A DNA stretch of 64,000 bases from contig NZ_VHIV01000001.1 in assembly GCF_006494425.1 (NCBI RefSeq), positions 620,001 to 684,000 of the forward strand. Reading direction: 5' to 3'. The first letter of the stretch is position 1. Each line of letters opens with the position of its first letter. Shown here in pieces: positions 37,116-46,365 of this stretch. A program made the position numbers and the translations under genes. Source of the stretch: Bacillus dicomae. GTDB lineage: Bacteria > Bacillota > Bacilli > Bacillales > Bacillaceae_G. Under the pieces are notes generated by a model, which worked only from the letters and a program-made list of their open reading frames with translations, was not told where the DNA came from and did no database searches.

Positions 37116-37511
37116 ATGCGAAAATTATTATATTTTATAGTATGCAGTAGTGTTATACTTTTTGCTTCACCGAGTGTGTCGGTAGCCCAGTATGATGCAC
37201 CTCTTATGGAAGATGCCCTTTATTCTGTTTTATTTCCGAAAATAAATAAAGCAATTGAAAAACAATATGGGAGCTTGAAGCCGTATGAATGTCCTAAAAT
37301 TATTAGTTTAAAAAAAGTGTATAGCGGTACATATTTATTTCAAGCAACTATTGAAGTAACGAAATATGAACGAGTTGCGGGGAAAATTGCCCCACCATTT
37401 GAAAAAGTCACAATAACATTTAATAACGAAGAAGGCGAATGGGAAGTAACAAAGGTAACAGTAAAGCGCTTATCGAATGATACGAAACTAAACTGTAAAA
37501 AAACAATATAA
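37116..37511 (+). CDS. DUF3888-like secreted protein
   Basis: 131 aa starting MRKLLYFIVCSSVILFA at ATG 37116, with ACGGAGG upstream; an in-frame upstream ATG lacks a binding site. Sec signal peptide with probable cleavage after SVSVAQ or nearby. The mature part has the DUF3888 pattern LLFPxINKAIEKQYG...PYECPKIISLKKVY...FQATIEVTKYERV and a C-terminal strand GEWEVTKV. Function unknown. The lysine riboswitch promoter begins right after its stop. Confidence 0.75.
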   Translation: MRKLLYFIVCSSVILFASPSVSVAQYDAPLMEDALYSVLFPKINKAIEKQYGSLKPYECPKIISLKKVYSGTYLFQATIEVTKYERVAGKIAPPFEKVTITFNNEEGEWEVTKVTVKRLSNDTKLNCKKTI

Positions 37512-37519
37512 AAAATTGT

Positions 37520-37549
37520 TTGACAAATAAAATGGTCCTTTGGTATTGT
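37520..37549 (+). promoter_or_regulatory. Promoter of the lysine riboswitch-lysA unit
   Basis: TTGACA at 37520-37525, 18-bp spacer, TATTGT at 37544-37549. Confidence 0.65.
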
Positions 37550-37579
37550 TAATAGCAACAATTAGATGTTTGAAAATTA

Positions 37580-37780
37580 AATAGACTTACCTCATCTACT
37601 CTCAAAGGTAGAGGCCGCGATAGGAAAGAGTAAGCTATGGGAGATTGAATGGAATCTGTGATCATAGGTTGAAAGGGACTATTGCCGAAATATAAGAATA
37701 ACCATCTTATTCATATATTGGGACTGCATTGAATAAATGTAGTACTGTCATAAGATTTATTTTATGGAGAGCTATTTGGA
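37580..37780 (+). promoter_or_regulatory. Lysine riboswitch (L-box)
   Basis: Hallmarks in order: GGTAGAGGCCGCGAT then AAGAGTA, TGAAAGGGACTATTGCCGAA, GGGACTGCAT and GTACTGTCA, within about 200 nt. AAATAG (37579-84) and CTATTT (37771-76) can close P1. Lysine binding would favour the downstream terminator at 37855-37888 and shut off lysA. Confidence 0.93.
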
Positions 37781-37854
37781 GATGTTGATGCGGTTTCTTA
37801 TTTTGAGGAGATAACAACTCGTTTATTTTTTCAATATATATTTTTCCTAATAAG

Positions 37855-37888
37855 AAACGCGTGTGAACATTGTTCCGCGCGTTTTTTG
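37855..37888 (+). terminator. Riboswitch expression-platform terminator
   Basis: AACGCGTGTGAAC / GTTCCGCGCGTT hairpin followed by T6, between the lysine aptamer and lysA. Confidence 0.85.
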
Positions 37889-37962
37889 TCTATCTAAAAG
37901 CGTGCTGCAATGAATAGAAGATTGGGGTTATGAGTTTTAGAGGAAATAAGGGAGGAATTCAA

Positions 37963-39279
37963 ATGTATTTACACGGCACAAGCCGAATCAATGGGCAAGG
38001 ACACTTAGAAATTGGAGGGTGCGATACGACGCAGCTAGCAAAACAATACGGAACACCACTTTATGTATACGATGAAGAGTCAATTCGAGGAAAGTGCCGC
38101 GCGTTTCATCGTGCTTTTAAAGAAAGTGGTTTCTCTTATCAAGTAGCATATGCAAGCAAGGCGTTCTTGTGCATGGAGATGTGCCGAGTAGCTCGTGAAG
38201 AGAATATGTCATTAGATGTTGTTTCTGGAGGAGAATTATATACTGCGCTTCAAGCAGGATTTCCAGCATCGCGCATTCATTTTCACGGCAATAATAAAAC
38301 AGATGAAGAAATTGTGATGGCTCTTCAGGCGAATATTGGTTGTTTTGTCGTAGATAATTTCTTAGAATTAGAAATTTTGCATGATTTAGCAGTGCAACAT
38401 GGGAAATTTGTGAACATATTAATTCGTGTAACGCCTGGAGTAGAGGCGCACACACATGAATATATTACAACAGGCCAAGATGATTCGAAATTTGGATTTG
38501 GCGTGTCAAATGGTCAAGCGATGCAGGCAATTGAGCTTGCTTTACAAAAATCAAATTATAATGTGTTAGGGATTCATTCACATATCGGATCACAAATATT
38601 TGAAACGGCGGGCTTTGTGCGAGCGATTGAAGTTCTTCGCAAATTTTTAGAAGAAGTGAGAGAGCGAACAAACTATGAAGTAAAAGTGCTAAATGTTGGC
38701 GGAGGATTTGGAATACGCTACACAGAGTCAGATACACCATTAACTCTTGAGACATATGTGCGAGCTGTAACAAGTGCAGTGAGAGAACAATTTACAGTAT
38801 GTGAATATCCATTGCCAGAAATATGGATTGAGCCAGGTCGTAGTATTGTAGGTGATGCGGGAACGACAATTTATACAGTCGGATCTGTGAAAGACATTCC
38901 TGGTATTCGGAAATATGTATCAGTGGATGGTGGGATGACTGATAATTTAAGACCTGCTTTATATAATGCTCGTTACGAAGCGATGTTAGCGAATCGAGGA
39001 AATGATGAGAACGAGGAAGTCGTTTCGATTGCTGGGAAATGCTGTGAGAGTGGAGATATGTTAATTTGGGATATTACTCTACCGAAAGTTGCTTCTGCTG
39101 ATTTACTAGCAATTTCTTGTACAGGGGCATATGGATACTCGATGGCAAATAATTATAACCGGATTCGTAGACCAGCTGTCGTCTTTGCAAAAGGCGGTAC
39201 ATCACAAATTGTTGTAGAGCGTGAAACATATGAAAATATTATTGGGAACGATCGCATACGTATTAAAGAACTTGTTTAG
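37963..39279 (+). CDS. lysA: Diaminopimelate decarboxylase
   Basis: 438 aa starting MYLHGTSRINGQGHLEIGG at ATG 37963, preceded by AAGGGAGG. Fold-type III PLP enzyme: the Schiff-base Lys in VAYASKAFLCMEMC, LDVVSGGELYTA, GIHSHIGSQI, NVGGGFGIRY, EPGRSIVGDAGTT and the active-site Cys in GKCCESGDML, then YGYSMANNYN. Converts meso-DAP to lysine. Control by the L-box gives end-product repression. Confidence 0.96.
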   Translation: MYLHGTSRINGQGHLEIGGCDTTQLAKQYGTPLYVYDEESIRGKCRAFHRAFKESGFSYQVAYASKAFLCMEMCRVAREENMSLDVVSGGELYTALQAGFPASRIHFHGNNKTDEEIVMALQANIGCFVVDNFLELEILHDLAVQHGKFVNILIRVTPGVEAHTHEYITTGQDDSKFGFGVSNGQAMQAIELALQKSNYNVLGIHSHIGSQIFETAGFVRAIEVLRKFLEEVRERTNYEVKVLNVGGGFGIRYTESDTPLTLETYVRAVTSAVREQFTVCEYPLPEIWIEPGRSIVGDAGTTIYTVGSVKDIPGIRKYVSVDGGMTDNLRPALYNARYEAMLANRGNDENEEVVSIAGKCCESGDMLIWDITLPKVASADLLAISCTGAYGYSMANNYNRIRRPAVVFAKGGTSQIVVERETYENIIGNDRIRIKELV

Positions 39280-39285
39280 ATGAGG

Positions 39286-39321
39286 AAAAAGGAGTTGTTC
39301 GGATGGGCAATTCCTTTTTTG
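39286..39321 (+). terminator. Intrinsic terminator of lysA
   Basis: AAAAAGGAGTTG / CAATTCCTTTTTT hairpin directly after the stop codon. Confidence 0.8.
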
Positions 39322-39358
39322 TAAAATAAAATAATTAAAATATATCGGAAAACTAGGA

Positions 39359-39386
39359 TTGAAAAAAATCAGAATTGTGATAAAAT
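39359..39386 (+). promoter_or_regulatory. Promoter of the sulfate assimilation operon
   Basis: TTGAAA, 16-bp spacer, TAAAAT, 12 bp upstream of the SAM aptamer. Confidence 0.65.
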
Positions 39387-39398
39387 ACAAATACAAAG

Positions 39399-39503
39399 CT
39401 TATCAAGAGAAGCGGAGGGAACTGGCCCGGCGAAGCTCGGCAACCTGCTTATAGAAAGCAAGGTGCTAAATCCAGCAAAATGGAGTCCATTTTGAAAGAT
39501 AAG
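39399..39503 (+). promoter_or_regulatory. SAM-I riboswitch (S-box)
   Basis: CTTATCAAGAGAAGCGGAGG, then GGAACTGGCCC, the GCTCGGCAACC loop, AAGGTGCTAAATCCAGC and the closing GAAAGATAAG; P1 is CTTATC / GATAAG. High SAM would terminate transcription of the downstream operon. Confidence 0.95.
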
Positions 39504-39519
39504 GTAAAATATATTACCG

Positions 39520-39552
39520 AACAGTCTTTTCGAAATGGGAAAGATTTTTTTT
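39520..39552 (+). terminator. S-box expression-platform terminator
   Basis: AGTCTTTTC / GGGAAAGATT-type hairpin followed by T8, between the SAM aptamer and the yezD-like gene. Confidence 0.8.
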
Positions 39553-39577
39553 ATGAATAAAAAGGGGGGCTGTTCGC

Positions 39578-39721
39578 GTGAGTGTACGGGAACATTTTGA
39601 GGAAGTATCTGAGAAGATTCAATCGATGCTTGCTGATATGAAATATGGTTCAATTACAATTGTTGTGCAAGATGGAAAAGTCATTCAATTAGAGAAAAGT
39701 GAAAAGGTACGTTTAAAGTAA
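39578..39721 (+). CDS. yezD: YezD-family (DUF2292) small protein
   Basis: 47 aa from GTG 39578 with AAGGGGGGC upstream. The YezD/DUF2292 pattern is clear: helix REHFEEVSEKIQSMLADM followed by the beta hairpin YGSITIVVQDGKVIQLEKSEKVR. YezD-like proteins are repeatedly linked to sulfur metabolism genes in Firmicutes, consistent with its place as first gene behind an S-box. Molecular function unknown. A strong terminator follows, so part of the transcripts may end here before cysH. Confidence 0.85.
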   Translation: MSVREHFEEVSEKIQSMLADMKYGSITIVVQDGKVIQLEKSEKVRLK

Positions 39722-39744
39722 AAAGCGCTGACTAGAAAAACTAG

Positions 39745-39788
39745 AGGCGGTTTTAACCTATTTTATTAGGTTAAAACCGTCTTTTTGC
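39745..39788 (+). terminator. Terminator between yezD and cysH
   Basis: Long stem AGGCGGTTTTAACCTA / TAGGTTAAAACCGTCT with T5 tail. If efficient, cysH expression depends on read-through or on another promoter, which I do not see in the 20 bp before cysH. Confidence 0.8.
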
Positions 39789-39807
39789 TTTTACAGGGGG
39801 AAAAAAC

Positions 39808-40512
39808 ATGTTGACCTATGAAACGTGGAAAGAAAATAGTATTTCATTTTCAGAAGAAGATGAAACGAAAGGCGCGCTATCTGTATTAAGTTGGGCTTAT
39901 AAAGAGTATAAAGATGAAATTGTATACGCATGTAGCTTCGGAGTGGAAGGGATGGTATTACTGCATCTTATTAACCAAGTAAATCCATCTGCTAAAGTTG
40001 TATTTTTAGATACTAACGTACATTTTCAAGAAACGTATGAATTAATTCAAAAAGTGCGGGAACGATTTCCTTCATTGAATATTATAGAAAAACAGCCAGA
40101 ACTTACACTTGATGAACAAGCCAAATTGCATGGTGACAAGCTATGGGAAAGCAATCCTAATCTCTGTTGTAAGATTAGAAAAATTTTACCTTTAGAAGAA
40201 TCATTAGCGAATGAAAAAGCGTGGATATCGGGCTTAAGGAGGGAACAATCAGAAACACGTAAGCATACAAAGTTTATAAATCAAGATCATCGTTTTCAAT
40301 CTGTTAAAGTTTGTCCGCTCATTCATTGGACGTGGAAAGAAGTATGGCGATATGTATACAAACATAGCTTGCCGTATAACCCACTGCATGATATTGGATA
40401 TCCAAGTATTGGGTGTGAGAAGTGTACGTTACCTGTAGGAGACGGTGGCGATTCGAGAGATGGTAGATGGGCTGGGAAAGTGAAAACTGAATGTGGTCTT
40501 CATTATCAATAA
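39808..40512 (+). CDS. cysH: Adenylyl-sulfate / phosphoadenylyl-sulfate reductase
   Basis: 234 aa; ATG 39808 preceded by AGGGGG. PAPS reductase domain with the PP-loop-like [13 protein letters not shown]. The CysCys pair in NLCCKIRK and the CxxC in GCEKCTLP indicate a 4Fe-4S cluster of the APS-reductase type. The catalytic Cys is in the C-terminal ECGLHYQ. Reduces APS and/or PAPS to sulfite with thioredoxin. The sat and cysC genes follow. Confidence 0.95.
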   Translation: MLTYETWKENSISFSEEDETKGALSVLSWAYKEYKDEIVYACSFGVEGMVLLHLINQVNPSAKVVFLDTNVHFQETYELIQKVRERFPSLNIIEKQPELTLDEQAKLHGDKLWESNPNLCCKIRKILPLEESLANEKAWISGLRREQSETRKHTKFINQDHRFQSVKVCPLIHWTWKEVWRYVYKHSLPYNPLHDIGYPSIGCEKCTLPVGDGGDSRDGRWAGKVKTECGLHYQ

Positions 40513-40550
40513 GATGAATCTTGAAATAAAACTAAGAGGGGATATAGAAA

Positions 40551-41687
40551 ATGAGTGCAGTAAACGAATTAGTAAACCGTGTAGACGAGACGTACGACGT
40601 ATCACAAATTGAAAAAGAAATTAAACTAGACAACATTGCGTTAAGTGATTTAGAGCTATTAGCGACAGGGGGATATAGCCCACTTACTGGTTTTTTAGGA
40701 AAGAAAGATTATGATTCGGTTGTAGAAACGCTTCGTTTAGATAATGGAAGCGTTTGGAGTATACCAATTACATTACCAGTAACAGAAGAAGTAGCAGAGA
40801 GTCTAAAAGTTGGAGAGGAAGTAAAACTTGTTAACGATGGAAATGTATATGGTGTCATTCAAATAGAAGATATTTTTGTGCCTGATAAGGAAAAAGAAGC
40901 GTTACTAGTGTATAAAACGACGGATGAGGCTCATCCTGGAGTGAAAAAATTATACGAAAGACCGAACATTTACGTCGGAGGAGCTATTGTTCTTACGAAA
41001 CGTTTTGAAAATAATCTGTTTCCTTCTTATCATTTAGATCCAATTGAAACGAGAGAAGAATTTAAAAAACGTGGTTGGAAAACAGTAGTTGGATTCCAAA
41101 CGAGAAATCCGGTACATCGTGCCCATGAATATATTCAAAAATCTGCTCTTGAAATTGTAGATGGTCTCTTTTTAAATCCGCTCGTTGGAGAAACGAAGTC
41201 GGACGATATTCCTGCTGATGTAAGGATGGAAAGCTATGAAGTATTACTTCAAAACTATTATCCGAAAGATCGTGTCTTTTTAAGTGTATTTCCTGCAGCG
41301 ATGCGTTACGCAGGACCGAGGGAAGCGATATTCCATGCATTAGTCAGAAAGAATTTTGGATGTACTCACTTTATCGTCGGGCGTGATCATGCTGGGGTAG
41401 GAGATTATTACGGGACTTATGAAGCACAAGAAATTTTTACAAACTTTACAGTGGAAGAGTTAGGGATTACGCCGTTATTTTTTGAACATAGTTTTTACTG
41501 CACGAAATGTGAAGCGATGGCTTCGACGAAAACATGCCCGCACGGAAAAGAGGATCATGTCATTTTATCGGGTACGAAAGTAAGAGAATTATTAAGAAAC
41601 GGCGAGGTTCCGCCAAATACATTTAGTCGTAAAGAAGTAGTAGAAGTACTAATTAAAGGTTTGAAAAAAGAAGTAGTAGCAGAATAG
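40551..41687 (+). CDS. sat: Sulfate adenylyltransferase
   Basis: 378 aa; ATG 40551 with AGAGGGG upstream. Monofunctional ATP sulfurylase with [11 protein letters not shown], the active-site [13 protein letters not shown] (HxxH), [12 protein letters not shown] and a probable zinc site (CTKCEAM...TCPHG). Makes APS from ATP and sulfate. The B. subtilis operon carries a sulfate permease gene cysP between cysH and sat; none is present here. Confidence 0.96.
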   Translation: MSAVNELVNRVDETYDVSQIEKEIKLDNIALSDLELLATGGYSPLTGFLGKKDYDSVVETLRLDNGSVWSIPITLPVTEEVAESLKVGEEVKLVNDGNVYGVIQIEDIFVPDKEKEALLVYKTTDEAHPGVKKLYERPNIYVGGAIVLTKRFENNLFPSYHLDPIETREEFKKRGWKTVVGFQTRNPVHRAHEYIQKSALEIVDGLFLNPLVGETKSDDIPADVRMESYEVLLQNYYPKDRVFLSVFPAAMRYAGPREAIFHALVRKNFGCTHFIVGRDHAGVGDYYGTYEAQEIFTNFTVEELGITPLFFEHSFYCTKCEAMASTKTCPHGKEDHVILSGTKVRELLRNGEVPPNTFSRKEVVEVLIKGLKKEVVAE

Positions 41688-41699
41688 GGAGAGAATGAG

Positions 41700-42293
41700 A
41701 TGGATACGAATATTACTTGGCATACAGCATCTGTTTCAAAAGATGAGAGAAGAGTAAAAAATGGGCATCATAGTTTTGTAGTTTGGTTTACTGGTCTATC
41801 AGCTTCAGGTAAATCTACAGTAGCGAACGCGGTTGCTCGTAAACTATTTGAAAAGAATATTGGAAACTATGTACTAGATGGAGATAATATACGCCACGGT
41901 TTAAATAAAGACTTAGGTTTTTCTGAAAGTGATCGTATGGAAAATATAAGACGGATTGGTGAAGTGGCGAAGCTATTTGTAGACCAAGGTACTGTTGTTC
42001 TTACAGCGTTCATTTCACCGTTTCGAGTAGACCGAAAACAAGTTAGGGATCTATTAGTTGTAGATGAATTTATAGAAGTGTTTGTAAAATGTCCAATTGA
42101 AGAGTGTGAAAAACGTGATCCAAAAGGGTTATACAAAAAAGCAAGACAAGGTGATATTAAAGAATTTACTGGTGTTGATTCACCGTATGAGGAACCAGAG
42201 CAAGCGGAATTAATTGTAGAAACGCATAAGTATTCTATTGAAGAATGTGCAGAACAAATTGTTAAGTACTTACAAGAGCGTAGTTTTATATAG
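41700..42293 (+). CDS. cysC: Adenylyl-sulfate kinase
   Basis: 197 aa; ATG 41700 preceded by GGGAGAG. P-loop GLSASGKST near residue 32, [20 protein letters not shown], the phospho-acceptor region TAFISPFR and the lid motif [20 protein letters not shown]. Phosphorylates APS to PAPS. Its presence together with a CC/CxxC-type CysH suggests the reductase may accept both substrates, as in B. subtilis. Confidence 0.96.
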   Translation: MDTNITWHTASVSKDERRVKNGHHSFVVWFTGLSASGKSTVANAVARKLFEKNIGNYVLDGDNIRHGLNKDLGFSESDRMENIRRIGEVAKLFVDQGTVVLTAFISPFRVDRKQVRDLLVVDEFIEVFVKCPIEECEKRDPKGLYKKARQGDIKEFTGVDSPYEEPEQAELIVETHKYSIEECAEQIVKYLQERSFI

Positions 42294-42305
42294 GGGGATT
42301 TAAAA

Positions 42306-43928
42306 ATGAGTTATGAAAAAGCATGGGCTAACAATGAAAAATTAAATCAGACTGAGAAAAATAAATTAAAAAAAGATGGATTGGAAATCTTTAATGATAT
42401 TCCTTACTATGCGGAAAACGGGTTCGAATCTATTCCGAAAGAAGAATGGGACGCCTTTAAATGGGCAGGGTTGTACTTACAAAGACCGAAAGAAGCTGGT
42501 TATTTTATGATGCGTGTAAATATTCCTTCAGGGATTATTACGAATGCACAGGCAGAAGTGCTTGCTTCTATCGCTGAGGATTATGGGCGTGACGTAATAG
42601 ATATTACGACAAGACAAGCGATTCAGTTTCACTGGTTAGAAATCCATCAAATTCCAGATATTTTCAAAAGATTAGCGAGAGTTGGGTTATCTTCAGCTGG
42701 GGCGTGTGGTGATATAACGCGTAATATTACAGGGAATCCACTTGCTGGCATAGATGCAAATGAACTGTTTGATACAACTGGTATTGTGAAAGAGGTATAT
42801 GACTATTTCCAACATAATGAAGAGTTTTCTAACTTGCCACGTAAATTTAAAATGTCTATTAGTTCTAACATTTATAACTCAGCAAACGCAGAGATTAACT
42901 GTGTTGCATTTACACCTGCAACGAAAGAAATAGATGGTGAGAAAAAAGTTGGTTTTCATATAAAGGTAGGCGGTGGATTATCAGCTCGTCCGTATTTAGC
43001 TGATGAATTAGATGTATTCGTTTTACCAGAAGAAGTGAAGACGGTAGCGATTGCGATTGCTACGATATTCCGTGATTTTGGATACCGCGAAAAACGTCAT
43101 TTAGCTCGTTTGAAATTTCTTGTTGCTGATTGGGGAGCAGAGAAATTTAAAGAGAAACTAATAGAGTATACAGGTCCTTTACAAAATAAAGGAGAAAGTG
43201 CAGTCAAAGGATGGAATGCAGGCTATTTTTATGGTGTTCAGGACCAAAAACAAGAGGGATTGAAATATGTAGGTTTTAATGTACCGGTAGGACGCCTGCA
43301 TGCGGAAGAACTGTTTGAGATTGCAAGAATTGCTAAACAGTATGGAAATGGACAAATTCGTACATGTAATTCGCAAAACTTCATTATTCCAAATGTCCCC
43401 CCGGAGAATGTAACGGGTTTACTAAATGAGCCGTTGTTTGAAGCGATATCAGCAAGTCCGAAATCGTTTATTGGCCATGCGGTTTCTTGTACTGGTATTG
43501 AATATTGCAATCTTGCTTTAGTAGAAACGAAAGAAAGATTGCGAAAAATTGCCGAATACTTAGATACACAAATTGCACTCGATGTTCCAGTTCGTATTCA
43601 TATGGTAGGATGCCCGAATTCATGTGGGCAACGTCAAATTGCTGACATCGGATTACAAGGAGTGAAAATGAAAACGAAGGAAAAAGGAATTGTAGAGGCA
43701 TTTGAAATATATGTAGGTGGAACATTATTAGATGGCGGTGCTTACAATCAAAAGTTAAAAGGAAAAATAGATGGTGAGGATCTACCTGATGTACTTGCAT
43801 CATTTATAAGCTACTTTAAAGAAAATAAATTACCAGCTGAAACGTTTTATGATTTTGTAGGCCGTATTGGTGTAGAGACATTACAAATAGCGTTAAATAA
43901 CGTGCTAGAAGAAGTAATAGCGTCTTAG
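42306..43928 (+). CDS. Ferredoxin-type nitrite/sulfite reductase (assimilatory sulfite reductase)
   Basis: 540 aa; ATG 42306 with AGGGGG upstream. Two nitrite/sulfite reductase ferredoxin-like half domains and siroheme-4Fe-4S domains. DITTRQAIQFHW is in the first half, and the cluster cysteines lie in SCTGIEYCNLAL and GCPNSCGQ. The architecture is single-polypeptide NirA/Sir type rather than CysI, and no flavoprotein CysJ partner is adjacent. Placed after cysC and before siroheme genes, it most likely reduces sulfite to sulfide, with ferredoxin or flavodoxin as donor. Confidence 0.9.
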   Translation: MSYEKAWANNEKLNQTEKNKLKKDGLEIFNDIPYYAENGFESIPKEEWDAFKWAGLYLQRPKEAGYFMMRVNIPSGIITNAQAEVLASIAEDYGRDVIDITTRQAIQFHWLEIHQIPDIFKRLARVGLSSAGACGDITRNITGNPLAGIDANELFDTTGIVKEVYDYFQHNEEFSNLPRKFKMSISSNIYNSANAEINCVAFTPATKEIDGEKKVGFHIKVGGGLSARPYLADELDVFVLPEEVKTVAIAIATIFRDFGYREKRHLARLKFLVADWGAEKFKEKLIEYTGPLQNKGESAVKGWNAGYFYGVQDQKQEGLKYVGFNVPVGRLHAEELFEIARIAKQYGNGQIRTCNSQNFIIPNVPPENVTGLLNEPLFEAISASPKSFIGHAVSCTGIEYCNLALVETKERLRKIAEYLDTQIALDVPVRIHMVGCPNSCGQRQIADIGLQGVKMKTKEKGIVEAFEIYVGGTLLDGGAYNQKLKGKIDGEDLPDVLASFISYFKENKLPAETFYDFVGRIGVETLQIALNNVLEEVIAS

Positions 43929-43938
43929 GAGGGGCAAT

Positions 43939-44139
43939 ATGGATTTATATCGATTTGAAGCTGTATTAGTGAATAGTATTGTTCCAATTGTTGTTGTTGC
44001 TGAAAGTGAAGAACAGGCATTTAAGATGGCGGAGATTGAGCTTGAAAAACATTTTTTACCGTTACCAGAGGTAAAGGAGATTGCTCTATTTGAAAAAAAG
44101 AAGATTCGAAAAAGCGCGGCCTTTGTTATTCATGAGTAA
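43939..44139 (+). CDS. DUF3906-type small protein
   Basis: 66 aa; ATG 43939 with AGGAGGGG upstream. Begins MDLYRFEAVLVNSIVPIVVV and contains EEQAFKMAEIELEKHF, an alpha/beta pattern typical of this small family found beside sulfite reductase genes in Bacillus. Function unknown; an accessory role in the sulfite reductase or siroheme pathway is inferred from position only. Confidence 0.75.
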   Translation: MDLYRFEAVLVNSIVPIVVVAESEEQAFKMAEIELEKHFLPLPEVKEIALFEKKKIRKSAAFVIHE

Positions 44140-44162
44140 GGAACATTGAAATATGAAGAAAT

Positions 44163-44206
44163 GAAAACTTCCATTCATATATAAGGATGGAAGTTTCACT
44201 TTAATA
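44163..44206 (+). promoter_or_regulatory. Intercistronic hairpin with a bcr1-like end
   Basis: GAAAACTTCCAT / ATGGAAGTTTC hairpin followed by ACTTTAA rather than a T run. The string AGTTTCACTTTA equals the terminal sequence of the bcr1-like element. Probably a partial terminator or processing site inside the operon. Confidence 0.5.
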
Positions 44207-44225
44207 GTAGAAATGAGGAGAGATG

Positions 44226-45002
44226 ATGGGGAAAGTATATATCGTTGGAGCGGGCCCTGGGGATCCAGATTTAATTACTGTAAAAGGGCTGAAATGTATT
44301 GAGAAGGCAGATGTTATTTTGTACGACCGTCTCGTAAATAAAGAGTTGCTTTCCTATGCAAAGCCTGGAGCAGATTTAATTTATTGTGGAAAACTACCAA
44401 ATTATCACACGATGAAGCAAGAGACAATTAACACGTTTCTTATTAAATATGCGAAAAAAGGAAAAGTTGTAACGAGGCTTAAGGGCGGCGATCCATTTGT
44501 ATTTGGTAGAGGGGGAGAAGAAGCTGAAGCGTTAGCAAAGCAAGGTGTACCATTTGAAATCGTTCCTGGTATTTCAGCTGGAATAGCTGCTCCAGCTTAT
44601 GCTGGTATTCCAGTGACACATCGTGATGCAAGTGCAAGCTTTGCTATTGTGACGGGGCATAGGAAAGAAGATGCTGAAGAGGAAGTGAAGTGGGAAAGTT
44701 TAGCGAAAGGTGTAGAGACTTTAGCTGTATATATGGGGGTTAGCAATTTACCTTACATATGTGAACAACTGATGAAGCACGGAAAAGATAAAAGTACGCC
44801 TGCTGCTATTATTGAGCGGGGAACGACATCTATGCAACGCACAGTTGTTGGGACGTTAGGGACAATTGTAGATGTTGCGAAAAAAGAACAAATTCAAAAT
44901 CCGAGCATGATTGTAATTGGAGAAGTGGTCCGTTTTAGAGAAAAAATCCATTGGTTTGAGAAGCAGACAGAAAGTACGTATCAAGTAAGTGGAGTGTTAT
45001 AA
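44226..45002 (+). CDS. sumT: Uroporphyrinogen-III C-methyltransferase
   Basis: 258 aa from the second ATG of an ATGATG pair, better spaced from GAGGAG. SAM-dependent tetrapyrrole methylase: VYIVGAGPGDPDLITVKG, DVILYDRLV, VVTRLKGGDPFVFGRGGEEAEAL, VPGISAGIAAPAYAGIPVTHR and ASFAIVTGH. Methylates uroporphyrinogen III at C2 and C7 to precorrin-2, the siroheme branch point. Without cobalamin genes nearby, siroheme for the sulfite reductase is its likely purpose. Confidence 0.95.
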   Translation: MGKVYIVGAGPGDPDLITVKGLKCIEKADVILYDRLVNKELLSYAKPGADLIYCGKLPNYHTMKQETINTFLIKYAKKGKVVTRLKGGDPFVFGRGGEEAEALAKQGVPFEIVPGISAGIAAPAYAGIPVTHRDASASFAIVTGHRKEDAEEEVKWESLAKGVETLAVYMGVSNLPYICEQLMKHGKDKSTPAAIIERGTTSMQRTVVGTLGTIVDVAKKEQIQNPSMIVIGEVVRFREKIHWFEKQTESTYQVSGVL

Positions 45003-45003
45003 A

Positions 45004-45759
45004 ATGAAAGCCATCTTATATATATGTCATGGAAGTCGTTTGAAAGCAGCTAAAGAAGAAGCGGTTGCATTTATTACGTCATGCATGAACCGTGTAGAGG
45101 CAAGTATTCAAGAAGTTTGTTTTTTGGAGTTAGCAAGTCCGACTATTGATGAAGGGTTCCGTGCATGTGTGGAGCGTGGTGCTACAGAGATTATTGTTAT
45201 TCCAGTTTTTTTATTAGCGGCAGGGCATGTAAAAAAAGATATCCCGTTTGAATTGGAGAAGTTAAATAATCAATTTTCGAATATTAAAGTAACCTATGGT
45301 AATCCGTTTGGTGTATCAGAAACTCTTGTTAAATCGGTGTATAGAGGAAGTGGCATCGAACAGGAAGATAAGAATGAAGTGACGCTACTTCTCGTAGCAA
45401 GAGGGAGTAGTGATCCTGAAGTATTAAAAGATATAAACTGGATCGCTTCTTTATTTCAAACGGAAGAGAAAATTAAGAAAGTAGAAGTTTGTTTTTTAGC
45501 GGCTGCCAAGCCGAAATTTGAGGAGAAGTTAAAGGAAGTTGTAGAACGAAAAGAAAAGAACATCGTTGTGCTGCCTTACTTGTTATTTACAGGCTTACTT
45601 ATGAAACATATTGAAAAAGAAGTGCGTCAATATGAGTTGGATGAAATAAAAATAAGTCCGTATTTGGGAAAGAATGAAGCGTTTCAGTATATGTTAGTTC
45701 AAAAAACGAAGAAATTATTGAAGGGAGATCAATATGTATCCACTTACAGTGCGAGTTGA
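45004..45759 (+). CDS. sirB: Sirohydrochlorin ferrochelatase
   Basis: 251 aa; ATG one base after the sumT stop. Two CbiX-type repeats: ILYICHGSRLKAAKEEA (metal His) with IIVIPVFLLAAGHVKKDIP, and LLVARGSSDPEV with VVLPYLLFTGLLMKHIEKEV. The second repeat has replaced the first-position His by Arg, as in SirB. Inserts Fe2+ into sirohydrochlorin. Overlaps sirC by 26 bp. Confidence 0.93.
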   Translation: MKAILYICHGSRLKAAKEEAVAFITSCMNRVEASIQEVCFLELASPTIDEGFRACVERGATEIIVIPVFLLAAGHVKKDIPFELEKLNNQFSNIKVTYGNPFGVSETLVKSVYRGSGIEQEDKNEVTLLLVARGSSDPEVLKDINWIASLFQTEEKIKKVEVCFLAAAKPKFEEKLKEVVERKEKNIVVLPYLLFTGLLMKHIEKEVRQYELDEIKISPYLGKNEAFQYMLVQKTKKLLKGDQYVSTYSAS

Positions 45760-46351
45760 GAAGAAACGTGTTGTTGTCATTGGTGGAGGGAAAGTCGCGG
45801 GATTTAAAATTATTCCTTTAGTAAAACAAGGTGCGGATACAGTTGTGATAAGTCCAGATTTGGATGCAAATTTAGTGAAACTTGTGGAAGAAAAGAAAAT
45901 TCGTTGGTATCAAAGGGAGTATGAAAAAAGTGATATTAAAGATGCTTTTTTAGTTGTTGCAGCGAGTAGTGATGCCGTATTAAATGAACAAGTTGCTGAA
46001 GATAGCGCAGAGAATCAATTAGTAAATGTTATTACGAACCCGGAAAGTGGAAATGTTCATTTTCCGGCGGCGATACATCGTGGATTACTGAATGTGGCTG
46101 TGTCTACTGGAGGAGCGAGTCCGAAACTTGCAAAAAAAATTCGTGATGATATCGCAAATAAATATGATGAGGCGTATGAAGTGTATCTTGATTTTTTATA
46201 CGAAGTTAGAATAAAAGTGAAAGAATTACCAATAGAGAAAAGACAGAGAAATATATTGTTGCAAGAAGTATTAAAGTCGATATATGTTCAAAGTGAACAA
46301 AAAAGAGAGCTTTTTTTACAAGAATTAGAGAGAAAAATGCACGTCGGCTAA
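45734..46351 (+). CDS. sirC: Precorrin-2 dehydrogenase
   Basis: 205 aa; ATG 45734 with AAGGGAG inside sirB. NAD-binding Rossmann motif VVVIGGGKVAGFKIIPLV, VVAASSDAVLNEQV, NVITNPESGNVHFPAAIHRG and VAVSTGGASPKLAKKIRDDI. Oxidises precorrin-2 to sirohydrochlorin; lacks the CysG methylase domain. Completes the three-enzyme siroheme branch and ends the operon. The promoter of the next unit begins 15 bp later. Confidence 0.94.
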   Translation: MYPLTVRVEKKRVVVIGGGKVAGFKIIPLVKQGADTVVISPDLDANLVKLVEEKKIRWYQREYEKSDIKDAFLVVAASSDAVLNEQVAEDSAENQLVNVITNPESGNVHFPAAIHRGLLNVAVSTGGASPKLAKKIRDDIANKYDEAYEVYLDFLYEVRIKVKELPIEKRQRNILLQEVLKSIYVQSEQKRELFLQELERKMHVG

Positions 46352-46365
46352 TGAATGGATTGTGC

